From: Candidatus Liptonbacteria bacterium
GTDB taxonomy: Bacteria; Patescibacteriota; Minisyncoccia; UBA6257; 2-01-FULL-56-20
DNA: 34,862 nucleotides
Assembly (NCBI GenBank): GCA_016867315.1
Contig: VGJV01000001.1
Location: 1 to 34,862, forward strand
Reading direction: 5' to 3'
Shown here one piece after another: positions 6,739 to 14,333 of the stretch. The position numbers and the translations under genes are program-made. Under the pieces are notes generated by a model. The model worked only from the letters and a program-made list of their open reading frames with translations. It made no database searches and was not told the origin of the DNA. Each line of letters starts with the position of its first letter. Position 1 is the stretch's first letter.

Positions 6739-7170
6739 ATGGAGTCCTTTCTTCATAGGCTTTTCCCCGAAGAGAGGCTCGTCACTATTTTACGGTGGAC
6801 GCTGGGCATTATTTTTATTTGGTTTGGAATTTTAAAAATAGCGGGATTCAACCCCGTATTCGATCTTATCCACTCCGTGACTCCGTTTCTTGCGAGCGGC
6901 ACGGGTCTCATATTGCTCGGAAGTTTTGAAGCAGGGATTGGGATGCTCCTTCTTCTGAATCATTTTCTTTTCCTCACCCATCTCCTTCTCCTTGGACACC
7001 TCGCGGGGACCTTTCTCACCTTCATCATGGGGCCGGAGGTTATTTTCTCCCCCTACTTCCCCGTTCTTTCCCTCTCCGGAGAATTCGTGGTCAAAAACAT
7101 CACGCTCGTCATGGCGGGATTGCTCGTACTCATGCACGAGGTGAAGAAACGCGGGTGGTATAAAAATTAG
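6739..7170 (+). CDS. DoxX-like/DUF417-like four-span membrane protein
   Basis: 143 residues with about four hydrophobic spans: LRWTLGIIFIWFGILKIAGF, GTGLILLGSFEAGIGMLLLL, LTHLLLLGHLAGTFLTFI and NITLVMAGLLVLM. The WFGILKIAGF and SLSGEFVVKNITL patterns resemble the DoxX superfamily, especially YkgB/RclC-type DUF417 proteins. Its biochemical role is not established. It follows PAP2 by 2 nt. Its stop overlaps by 4 bp the stop of the convergent Nudix gene on the other strand. Confidence 0.75.
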   Translation: MESFLHRLFPEERLVTILRWTLGIIFIWFGILKIAGFNPVFDLIHSVTPFLASGTGLILLGSFEAGIGMLLLLNHFLFLTHLLLLGHLAGTFLTFIMGPEVIFSPYFPVLSLSGEFVVKNITLVMAGLLVLMHEVKKRGWYKN

Positions 7171-7736
7171 CTCTTAAAAAAGAGTTTGCGAAGAGATTCT
7201 TTCGCTTGAGGATCGAGCTTCGCCCGCAATAAATCCAATTTCATATCTCTTTCTTGGAACGTAGGGTCGTCGGCGAGCTCTAAAAATTCCTCCAGGCTTA
7301 TTAAACGGCTTTTTATCTTTTCTCCCGCATCGAGAGTTGGTTCCTGTTTTTTCATGCAGCCTCGGGCAATATAGGTGTACACCGTCCATTCCATCTTACC
7401 GACGGGTCTCCGCGCATTCCACAACTCCCAGTCGTCTGAACTATATCCGGTTTCTTCCAAGAGCTCACGCTTGGCGGTCACTAACGGCTCCTCTTCCCCG
7501 TCGGGTCTGCCTCCCGGAAGGGATTCGAAAGGCTCTTCTCTATCCGGCTGCTCTTCGGTTTGGATAAGAATTTTATCTCCCACCGTTCCAATTATTAATA
7601 CGGTGTTGGGCCGCCAAACTCGTTCAAATGTTTTGATACTCCCATCATACAATTTTTGCTCCCATTGCCACACATCAAACAACTTGCCCTTAAAGACATA
7701 TTTGGCGTGCGGAGGGATCTCGTTATGAGAAATCAT
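7167..7736 (-). CDS. Nudix hydrolase, ADP-ribose-pyrophosphatase-like
   Basis: 189 residues. The Nudix box is complete: GRPDGEEEPLVTAKRELLEETGY (GX5EX7REUXEEXGU), with three acidic residues for Mg2+. The N-terminal strand region FERVWRPNTVLIIG and the acidic EEQPDREEPFESLPGG resemble the ADP-ribose/NDP-sugar pyrophosphatase group, but the substrate is not certain. It starts 2 nt after the DNPH1-like gene, so the two are co-transcribed and may both clean up nucleotide metabolites. Confidence 0.9.
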   Translation of the reverse strand: MISHNEIPPHAKYVFKGKLFDVWQWEQKLYDGSIKTFERVWRPNTVLIIGTVGDKILIQTEEQPDREEPFESLPGGRPDGEEEPLVTAKRELLEETGYSSDDWELWNARRPVGKMEWTVYTYIARGCMKKQEPTLDAGEKIKSRLISLEEFLELADDPTFQERDMKLDLLRAKLDPQAKESLRKLFFKS

Positions 7737-7738
7737 TT

Positions 7739-8194
7739 TTATCGTTTGGCGGCAGCTTTGCGGGGACGGCTAGGCTTTTCGCTGAAAAATTCTTCGAATA
7801 TCTTCTTTACGTCCTCTATGACCACATACGGCGCTACGCGAAGGTTAGGATTGCCTGCGATCATAGGCGAGAGGTTTCGATCATCGTGTTCACGGTAGAG
7901 GCATAAAATGCGTTTATTCAAATTCTCCGCTTCGTGAAGTTCATAGCCTACCCCCAAGCTCGCGGTCGTAACTTCCGCGACAATTACATCTGCTTCTTTG
8001 ATCCAGCGCATGTCCCGCTCGAAGATTTCTTCATCGCTTACCTCAGGCGATTCCTCTCCTTCTTCGGTAAAACGATTCGTGCCGATATGCTCCGTCACTA
8101 CTTCTCCATACTGCTCGAGCAGCGGAATAATCTGGAGATACCATTCCCGGTCCCCCCTGCCTCCACGGATGGCTGCTACGAAATAAATTTTCAT
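7739..8194 (-). CDS. Nucleoside 2-deoxyribosyltransferase-family protein (DNPH1/RCL-like)
   Basis: 151 residues. The N-terminal IYFVAAIRGGRGD matches the nucleotide-binding loop of 2'-deoxynucleoside 5'-phosphate N-hydrolases. ERDMRWIKEADVIVAEVTTASLGVGYELHEA holds the conserved Asp and the catalytic Glu of the family. Such enzymes cleave deoxynucleotide N-glycosidic bonds to give base and deoxyribose 5-phosphate. The C-terminus is a basic tail. The 184-bp stretch upstream (8195-8378) holds no recognisable gene. Confidence 0.88.
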   Translation of the reverse strand: MKIYFVAAIRGGRGDREWYLQIIPLLEQYGEVVTEHIGTNRFTEEGEESPEVSDEEIFERDMRWIKEADVIVAEVTTASLGVGYELHEAENLNKRILCLYREHDDRNLSPMIAGNPNLRVAPYVVIEDVKKIFEEFFSEKPSRPRKAAAKR

Positions 8195-8378
8195 CCCGTT
8201 AGAGATTTAGAACTTAACGACTTTGCGATTTTTACCATAGACATTATCGTTTTTTATTTCTCATCTGGAATCCCGTTTTATATCTCTCACGGGTTCATCG
8301 TCTTTTATAAAGTACTCTCCTCAATTCTCCCGTCAACCCCTACGAATAATCTTTGAGATTACGTCAATGCAGATGGAG

Positions 8379-8774
8379 TTATGCTGAATTTGGCCTTCTC
8401 TTCTCTCTACGCTCTTCTGCTTGGGACACTTCGAGTTCGTCCATGCCTAAATAGTGCGCCACCTCATGCCAAATCGTATCTCTCACGATGCTTCGCACCG
8501 CTTCCCCTGTTTCTCCGGCTTCTTCTCCGGTCGAGGCTTTGAATATCACAATTCTGCCGGGCATCTCCCATGGGCCTGCGCCTTGCTCCCCCAAGTTCGC
8601 TCCCTCGAATAGACCGAGAAGTTTTTCTCCTTCCGGGATTTCCATATCTTCGAGAAGTTCTTTGCTCGGCTCTTCCTCCACCACAAACACGATATTCTTC
8701 AGCCGCTTGAGGAACTTTTCGGGAATTTTATCCGCTTCCTCGGCGACTATTTTCTCGAATTCTTCGAGGGTCAT
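8379..8774 (-). CDS. Zincin-like metallopeptidase family protein (HExxH)
   Basis: 131 residues from the ATG at 8774. That ATG overlaps the ABC exporter stop as ATGA, which settles the start over an upstream in-frame Met. It begins MTLEEFEKIVAEEADKIPE and carries RDTIWHEVAHYLGMDE near the C-terminus, the HExxH zinc motif with a downstream acidic residue. This layout matches the small possible zinc metallopeptidase family (formerly DUF1025). No signal peptide is seen, so it acts in the cytosol. Its substrate is unknown. Confidence 0.85.
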   Translation of the reverse strand: MTLEEFEKIVAEEADKIPEKFLKRLKNIVFVVEEEPSKELLEDMEIPEGEKLLGLFEGANLGEQGAGPWEMPGRIVIFKASTGEEAGETGEAVRSIVRDTIWHEVAHYLGMDELEVSQAEERREKRRPNSA

Positions 8775-10513
8775 AGTTTCTGCTTTTCCCAAAGTTCGGC
8801 GAATCTGCCTTTCTGCTTTTGGAGTTCTTCAAAACTCCCCGATTCCACGATTTTGCCGCCCTCGATCACGATAATGCGATCCATTTCTTTGATGGTCGTG
8901 AGGCGATGCGCGATTACGATCGCGGTTACGCTTTGGAAGAATTCGTGAAGGGATTCGCGGATTTTCTCTTCGGATTCAATGTCCAAGTGAGACGTGGCCT
9001 CATCCAAGAGGAGAATCTGGGGGTTTTTGAAGACTGCCCGAGCAATTCCTACGCGCTGCTTCTCTCCTCCCGAAAGCTTGATGCCTTTCTCGCCAATTAT
9101 GGAATGCACGCCGTCGGGCAGCTTTTTCATAAAGTCTTTCACATGCGCGATCGTGAGTGCTTTTTTGAGCAAACCTTCATTCTTCTCTTCTTTGTCATTC
9201 GTAATTGTGATGTTATTGCGAAGCGACGCATTGAAGAGTTCGGTGTCTTGAAGCACCACGGCCAAGTGATTGAAGTAGTCTTTTTTGCTGATATTGCGAA
9301 GCGGCGTGCCCCCTATCGCGATTTCTCCCGAGTATGATTCATGCTCTTTGAGCAACAACTTGAAAAGAGTGGACTTGCCCGCTCCCGAGAGGCCTACAAT
9401 TCCCACTCGTTCTCCCCTCTGTATCTCGAAGGAGATTCCTTTTAACGCCGGCTGTTTGCCGTATGAGAAGGAAACATTTTTGAGTGAAATGGATTTCCAA
9501 TCCGCAGGGAAAAGCACTTTTCCTTCTTCACGATCGATCGTGACCGGCTTATTTATTATTTCCTGCATACGCGCGACCCGATGCTTCGCTACTGCGAAAT
9601 TTTGGGAGATATCTGTGAGTTCCCGAATCGACATTACGATGTTCTTGAAGTAGCCATCCAAAAGCACCAAGAAACCCACTTCATATCTTCCCTCTACTAT
9701 TCCCCAAATCACGAATATCAAAAGCCCCACCCGAAACACATGCGTGTAGAAATCTCGAATGGCGCTGCCGCTCAAAAACCAGAAAAGCCTCACCTTCACG
9801 GCTTCGAACAAGCTCGCGGCGGCCTCCGTAAGAACCCGCATAAGTTTCGGCGCCATCGACATCACTTTGATGCTCCGAATATTGTTAATCGCCTCGAAGA
9901 TAAGACCGCTTTGCTCTTCTTCTTTCACATTCACTACGTCGGCAGCCTTGACTGCCCGTTTCACATGGAATCTCGCGAGAACGTAGAACGAGATAAGATA
10001 CACGACCATCGCCCCGGCGATGTATTTATCGAAAGCCGCGATAATAAATATCACTCCCACAAAGTTCACCCCGATCTCCAAAAAATTCGTGATCCACATC
10101 TGCATGATTTTATCGAGACTCGAGGCTCCCCTATCCACTCGTTTGAATTTGTTGCCGGCATTCTCTTTTTCATGCCAGGAAATATCCAGGAGGAAGAGAT
10201 GTCTCACCGCCTTAAGTTCTGCGTCGAGGAGAATCCTCTCACCCAGGCCGTAACAGAATGTCTTAGCAACATATATGCCTCCAAACCGAAGAAGTGCGGA
10301 AAGGGCCATAAGCGAGAGCACTACGTATACATGCGTCAAAGAATCCCCCGGCTGATACCGCATGAAAAAGTTGACGAGATCCGCCAACGCATACGCTTGA
10401 TAGAGCCAAATCGTGTCTCCCGCTACGCGCAAAAAAGTTCCCCACCAGAATTTGGTTTGGTAGGGTTTTACGTAGCCCCAAAAATCCCGAATCAGATCGA
10501 GAGTCGAATACAT
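8771..10513 (-). CDS. ABC transporter, exporter type (membrane and ATPase domains fused)
   Basis: 580 residues. A six-span type-1 exporter domain occupies about residues 20-310. The nucleotide-binding domain has Walker A GLSGAGKST (374-382), Q-loop VVLQDTELFNASLRNNI, signature LSGGEKQR (480-487), Walker B ILLLDEATSHLD and H-loop IVIAHRLTT. Half-transporters of this kind dimerise and move lipids, peptides or drugs outward. The coupled metallopeptidase gene downstream hints at a peptide or protein link, but that is only context. Confidence 0.95.
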   Translation of the reverse strand: MYSTLDLIRDFWGYVKPYQTKFWWGTFLRVAGDTIWLYQAYALADLVNFFMRYQPGDSLTHVYVVLSLMALSALLRFGGIYVAKTFCYGLGERILLDAELKAVRHLFLLDISWHEKENAGNKFKRVDRGASSLDKIMQMWITNFLEIGVNFVGVIFIIAAFDKYIAGAMVVYLISFYVLARFHVKRAVKAADVVNVKEEEQSGLIFEAINNIRSIKVMSMAPKLMRVLTEAAASLFEAVKVRLFWFLSGSAIRDFYTHVFRVGLLIFVIWGIVEGRYEVGFLVLLDGYFKNIVMSIRELTDISQNFAVAKHRVARMQEIINKPVTIDREEGKVLFPADWKSISLKNVSFSYGKQPALKGISFEIQRGERVGIVGLSGAGKSTLFKLLLKEHESYSGEIAIGGTPLRNISKKDYFNHLAVVLQDTELFNASLRNNITITNDKEEKNEGLLKKALTIAHVKDFMKKLPDGVHSIIGEKGIKLSGGEKQRVGIARAVFKNPQILLLDEATSHLDIESEEKIRESLHEFFQSVTAIVIAHRLTTIKEMDRIIVIEGGKIVESGSFEELQKQKGRFAELWEKQKL

Positions 10514-10533
10514 AAAAACCTATTGTAGCACAC

Positions 10534-11580
10534 CTATACTTCGACGGTTTTTACTCTCGGACGCGGCTTTCCGTCTCCCGGAGGGATCACGAGATACGTC
10601 AAAAGGTAGCCGGTAATTCCGGCGATCACTACCATTCCGCCCCACATATGCATGGACCAGGGGCTCATATCCATGATGAGAATGCTCGCGGCATAGGTAG
10701 TGAAAAGGGCCACTGGGGCCAATATGCCAAAAAATCGAATATGCTTTTCTTTGAGTTCCAGAGAACATAATGACTTATAAAGGCAATCGATAAAAAGGCC
10801 TCCCACTATGGCCGAGGAGATGAAGAAGTAATATTCCCCGTGCATGAGGGTGAGCGCCAACGCATTCAAACCTAAAATAGCGGCGAAACTGCCGAACGGG
10901 AATACCCAGTGCCGCACGGAGGCCAGGAGGAGTCCCATGAAGATGCCCGTGAACACAATCGTATTCGCAATGCCTAAGCCGACGCCGTAGTTCGCGTCAA
11001 TCGGATTCGCTCTGAGGAAGGATTCTGCCATCCACGGGAAGTTGAAGGGATGGAGAAATTGGAGCATGAACCCCAAGGCCATAAGAATGTAGGCGAAGGA
11101 GAGAATCACTGGGATTTTGTGGATCGTGGGAAGCTGCCGATCGCGGTACCAGATTGCATGCAAAGGGCCTCCCACGGTCATGGCTCCCCCGATCGCAAGC
11201 AGGATGTGCGTGGGGCTAAGAAGCGCCTCTACCCCCTCTTCGATGCCGAAGAGCGTGTGCCAGATCATATCCCCAGGACCGCCCACGGCGACAAAAATAA
11301 GTCCCGCCGCCGCAAACATGTATTCGCGCGGAAGTGAACGGCGCCACGGATAGCCTTTCTTTCTATTGAGGAGCGCTTGCACGAAAAGGAGAAGGGCTAT
11401 CAACGCGATACCCGTGTAGATCAAGGCGTGCCACGGAGTGAAGAACGAATCGAGCGTGTCCAGTATATGAATATGCGCCCAGCCGTCTACGAATACCCCT
11501 GCCACCCATACGGTTGAGAACTCAATAAATAACCAATCAAACAGATTGCTTACGGGAGCAAAACCGTTTTTGGTTCGCAT
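10534..11580 (-). CDS. Multispan membrane protein with conserved histidines, function unknown
   Basis: 348 residues, about nine membrane spans. Histidines and acidic residues sit at span edges: GWAHIH, FFTPWHALIYTG, GGPGDMIWHTLFGIEEGVEALLSPTHILL, LMHGEYYF and WSMHMWGG. That layout suggests metal or haem binding, as in some copper or cytochrome-oxidase assembly proteins, but no named family is certain. It begins 9 nt after the end of a DUF5676 protein gene, so the two probably form one operon. Confidence 0.6.
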   Translation of the reverse strand: MRTKNGFAPVSNLFDWLFIEFSTVWVAGVFVDGWAHIHILDTLDSFFTPWHALIYTGIALIALLLFVQALLNRKKGYPWRRSLPREYMFAAAGLIFVAVGGPGDMIWHTLFGIEEGVEALLSPTHILLAIGGAMTVGGPLHAIWYRDRQLPTIHKIPVILSFAYILMALGFMLQFLHPFNFPWMAESFLRANPIDANYGVGLGIANTIVFTGIFMGLLLASVRHWVFPFGSFAAILGLNALALTLMHGEYYFFISSAIVGGLFIDCLYKSLCSLELKEKHIRFFGILAPVALFTTYAASILIMDMSPWSMHMWGGMVVIAGITGYLLTYLVIPPGDGKPRPRVKTVEV

Positions 11581-11589
11581 GAATATCCC

Positions 11590-11841
11590 TTACTTAATTT
11601 TATTATAAAGAAAAGCGAAAAGGCCTACCGCAAGGAACGCAATTACGTTCCAAATCACCAGGCCGGAAATGAAGGTTCCGAGGGTCAAGATATTCTCTCC
11701 CATGTTCAATCCCATGTGCAGACCGTACTGCATGAAACCGGGACGAATTCCGGGGAAAAGCGCTACGCCGAGATAACATACAGCGTAGACCAGGCTGATC
11801 CATACCGCGGAAGCCTTCAGGACGCGCGAAGTATTAATCAT
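11590..11841 (-). CDS. DUF5676-family two-span membrane protein
   Basis: 83 residues. It has the pattern typical of DUF5676: MINTSRVLKASAVWISLVYAVCYLGVALFPGIRP, then HMGLNMGENILTLGTFISGLVIWNVIAFLAVGLFAFLY. The two hydrophobic spans are at about 12-28 and 52-78. Its function is not known; relatives are often near metal-handling genes. Here it is upstream of the histidine-containing membrane protein. Confidence 0.75.
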   Translation of the reverse strand: MINTSRVLKASAVWISLVYAVCYLGVALFPGIRPGFMQYGLHMGLNMGENILTLGTFISGLVIWNVIAFLAVGLFAFLYNKIK

Positions 11842-11893
11842 TGTATAGAAAAGACTCCGTTCGACTCTTTCTTATAGTATAGCAATTTGCACT

Positions 11894-12511
11894 TTAATGA
11901 TTGAACTGTTCCGTACTATAGATATACGCTTCTTCCGCATGCGTATCTTCCGAGAGGAGGAGTAATTCGGAGTTCCCGAAATGAAATTGCGTGAGTGCGG
12001 TTTTCCAATCCAGACCGTAATACGCGGCGAAGAGCATTTTTCCAAAATCGCCGTGCGTCACGAGGAGCACCGACCCGGCCGTGTGGGAATGTTTTACCAA
12101 CTCCAACACACCTCTCGCCCGCTCGAGCACCTGCGGAAAAGTTTCCGCGCCTTCGGGCGACAAAAAGTAAGTTATCGGGTTTGTCTTAAGAATATTCGGA
12201 GCGCAGAGGGATTCAATATCTTTAACAGGTTTCCCCGTCATCACACCAAAGTCTCGCTCTATAAGAGCGGGGAGCACAATCGGTTTCGGAAGATGGAGCG
12301 CCTGCGTTACCGTTTCCGCAGTTTTGTGCGCCCGCACCAAGGGGGAGCTGTATACCGCATCGAAGGTGACTCCTAATTTTTGGATGTTTACCGCAAGCGC
12401 TTGCGCCTGAGCTAAACCGAGTTCCGTAAGAGGTTCGTTTCGGTGGCCATTCACAATGCCGTTTGCATTGTCTTTATCTTGCCCGTGTCGCGCGAGGTAT
12501 ATTTTGAGCAT
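11894..12511 (-). CDS. Histidine phosphatase family (phosphoglycerate-mutase-like) protein
   Basis: 205 residues. The catalytic RHG motif is at the start (IYLARHGQDKDN), the second Arg in YSSPLVRAHKTAE, and the second His in VLLVTHGDFGKML. GIVNGHRNEPLTELGLAQA is the usual loop. It dephosphorylates small metabolites or phosphoproteins. Without a longer PGM-type insert it is more likely a phosphatase (CobC/GpmB-like) than a mutase. No signal peptide is seen. Confidence 0.9.
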   Translation of the reverse strand: MLKIYLARHGQDKDNANGIVNGHRNEPLTELGLAQAQALAVNIQKLGVTFDAVYSSPLVRAHKTAETVTQALHLPKPIVLPALIERDFGVMTGKPVKDIESLCAPNILKTNPITYFLSPEGAETFPQVLERARGVLELVKHSHTAGSVLLVTHGDFGKMLFAAYYGLDWKTALTQFHFGNSELLLLSEDTHAEEAYIYSTEQFNH

Positions 12512-12520
12512 GGAAATGTT

Positions 12521-12754
12521 TTAGATGCTCGATTCCGTAATTCGATCCACTACTTTTCTTGCGAGCGGCACGGCGAATGCAGTCACCGGCCAACCTATAA
12601 TAAATGATACTCCCCATGCCTTGATCCACCTCGTAAAGAAATCGGGCGCCGAGCCGATGTTTACAAACGTCACGATAAGCGACATGAGGCAGGACATGAA
12701 AATGGCGGTCGAGAGCACAAACACAAAATTCGAATATTTGGCAGGAATCCGCAT
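12521..12754 (-). CDS. DUF2798-family two-span membrane protein
   Basis: 77 residues with two membrane spans: FVFVLSTAIFMSCLMSLIVTFVNIG and WIKAWGVSFIIGWPVTAFAVPLA. The opening RIPAKYSNFVF and the ending VPLARKVVDRIT match the DUF2798 layout. The function is unknown. It is tightly spaced with the alpha/beta hydrolase upstream (2 nt) and the histidine phosphatase downstream (9 nt). Confidence 0.75.
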   Translation of the reverse strand: MRIPAKYSNFVFVLSTAIFMSCLMSLIVTFVNIGSAPDFFTRWIKAWGVSFIIGWPVTAFAVPLARKVVDRITESSI

Positions 12755-12756
12755 CG

Positions 12757-13479
12757 CTATTGATTGATCAGCCAGTCCACTACTATTTTTTCGAGTTCGC
12801 GCTGGAGTTCCGGTTTGTCGCGCAGGCTGTGCGGGGCGTCTTTCATAAGTACATACGTGAGTTGGCCCTCTTCTTCTACGGCAGCTTTGAAATTTTCTAT
12901 AGTCTGATGCGGAATCTCTTCGTCTTTTTCGGATTCGATGAGGAGCACCTTGCCTCGGAATTCATGGAGGGCGCGCAGGGTTTTCGTTTCTTTCCATTCT
13001 TTGGCTTGTGCGAGCCAAGTACCCATCTCTTTTTCTGCTTTTTCTACGTCGGGAGTCTCGAACCCTTCATCTGGATAGTCGGCAGGCACCCGAAGGATCA
13101 GACGAGAAACTTCTCTTTCTTTAGTGAGTAAGGCGGCGAGATACGCGCCGAAACTCGAGCCAAGTACAGTTATATCTTCTTTCGCTACTTTTTCCTGCGC
13201 GGCAAGAAAGTCATACGCGGCTATACAATCGTCCAAAAAGTCTTTCCGTGAGAGTTGCGGCAGTTCTCCCGGGCTTTTACCGTGGCCATGCATGTCAAAC
13301 GTAAGCACTATCACTCCCATCGCAGAAAGGAGCTTCGCAATTTCAAACGCCCTCTCCTGATTGCTCTTCCCTCCTCCATGAATGCTTAATAGAGCCGGAG
13401 CTTTGCCTTCGAGCTTCTCCGGACAAAAGAGAGTGCCGTTTAGTTGTACGTCCCCTATAGGGATTTGGACGGGTTGCAT
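12757..13479 (-). CDS. Alpha/beta hydrolase
   Basis: 240 residues. The oxyanion-hole segment is LLSIHGGGKSNQ, the nucleophile elbow is VLGSSFGAYLA (Ser in GSSFG), the acid is in LLIESEKDEEIP and the catalytic His is in KDAPHSL. FDMHGHGKSPGELP is the usual loop after strand 4. There is no signal peptide, so it is a cytosolic esterase- or peptidase-like enzyme of unknown substrate. It lies 2 nt after a Nudix gene in a run of tightly spaced minus-strand genes. Confidence 0.9.
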   Translation of the reverse strand: MQPVQIPIGDVQLNGTLFCPEKLEGKAPALLSIHGGGKSNQERAFEIAKLLSAMGVIVLTFDMHGHGKSPGELPQLSRKDFLDDCIAAYDFLAAQEKVAKEDITVLGSSFGAYLAALLTKEREVSRLILRVPADYPDEGFETPDVEKAEKEMGTWLAQAKEWKETKTLRALHEFRGKVLLIESEKDEEIPHQTIENFKAAVEEEGQLTYVLMKDAPHSLRDKPELQRELEKIVVDWLINQ

Positions 13480-13481
13480 GG

Positions 13482-13940
13482 TTATTTGAGATAACCGAGG
13501 TGCGTAAATAAGCCAACCGAAGGAGGCGTGAGTTTCAGATTAGGTAAATCAGCGATTGTCGCCCATCGAGATTCCGAAAATTCAGCGTTAAGTTTCACCT
13601 CGATTTCTTCAGAATTTTTACTGAGGCTGGCTTTATAATTGTAGAAATGCATTTTGACCAGGACTCGCTCACCGCTCTCTCGCAAAGTCTTCTCGCTTTC
13701 CCCTCTATCTTCTCCAATAAATTCTATTTTCGCAGAGGAGATGTCGATTCCGGTTTCCTCGTTCACTTCGCGAACAAGCGCAACTTCTTTTGATTCGCCC
13801 TGCTCAATGCCGCCACCCGGGACGTGCCAGCAATCGTCACTGTAGATGCCGCCAGTCTTGGGAGTCTTTTTAGCAAGGAAAACTTTTCCGTCTTTTGAGA
13901 TTATTACCGCGCCCACGATGTCGCGTTCGATGGTTCTCAT
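13482..13940 (-). CDS. Nudix hydrolase
   Basis: 152 residues with a perfect Nudix box, GGIEQGESKEVALVREVNEETGI. The N-terminal part (DIVGAVIISKDGKVFLAKKTPKTGGIY) and WHVPGG are typical of small nucleotide-cleaning Nudix proteins. Substrate not determinable. The frameshifted deoxyribosyltransferase-like gene ends 11 nt upstream of its start. Confidence 0.9.
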   Translation of the reverse strand: MRTIERDIVGAVIISKDGKVFLAKKTPKTGGIYSDDCWHVPGGGIEQGESKEVALVREVNEETGIDISSAKIEFIGEDRGESEKTLRESGERVLVKMHFYNYKASLSKNSEEIEVKLNAEFSESRWATIADLPNLKLTPPSVGLFTHLGYLK

Positions 13941-13951
13941 GATTTTAGTAG

Positions 13952-14331
13952 CTAAATTTTTTTCAATGCCTCATCTAAAGAATCCACCCTTATTACCTCG
14001 TCAGAAAGCATCCAGGGAGAATGGGATTCCTTGCCTACCATGAGAATGATTGGCTTTCTGCGTGTGCGCTGCAGACCAATCGCCATCCCTAACTCCATGA
14101 AAAGTGTGTGTCCCTCTGGAGCGGAGAGGTATATAAACGCATCACAAGAAAGAATTCCTGCATTTCGTTCCTCGCATATTGCCGCGCGATTTCTTTATTT
14201 TCATCATAAGGTTTGATGTTTTTGTGAGTTGTCCAATCATAGGAAACTGAATGCCCGAGTGCAGTAAGCTTGCGATACGCTTCGTATACCGCTTCTTTAT
14301 CTTCGAATTTTCCGGCGACGTAGACTCTCAT
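13952..14331 (-). pseudogene. Nucleoside 2-deoxyribosyltransferase-like protein, single-base frameshift
   Basis: The first frame gives MRVYVAGKFEDKEAVYEAYR...KEIARQYARNEMQ and then runs off as unrelated sequence to a stop at 14089. Moving one frame at 14157-14160 restores the family C-terminus: GILSCDAFIYLSAPEGHTLF, then MELGMAIGL...KPIILMVGK, ending at a stop at 13952. One missing G (CAGGGAATT to CAGGAATT) explains it. The restored protein is about 126 residues, including the family's Cys/Asp-Ala-Phe and Glu positions. Either a recent pseudogene or a base-calling error. Confidence 0.82.
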
Positions 14332-14333
14332 TT

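Noticed and set aside
9581-10528. Long plus-strand open frame (315 codons) antisense to the ABC exporter
   Set aside because: It is the complement of a clear ABC transporter gene; the translation is compositionally odd and has no domain. The same applies to long antisense frames at 14451-15269 and 23000-24157.
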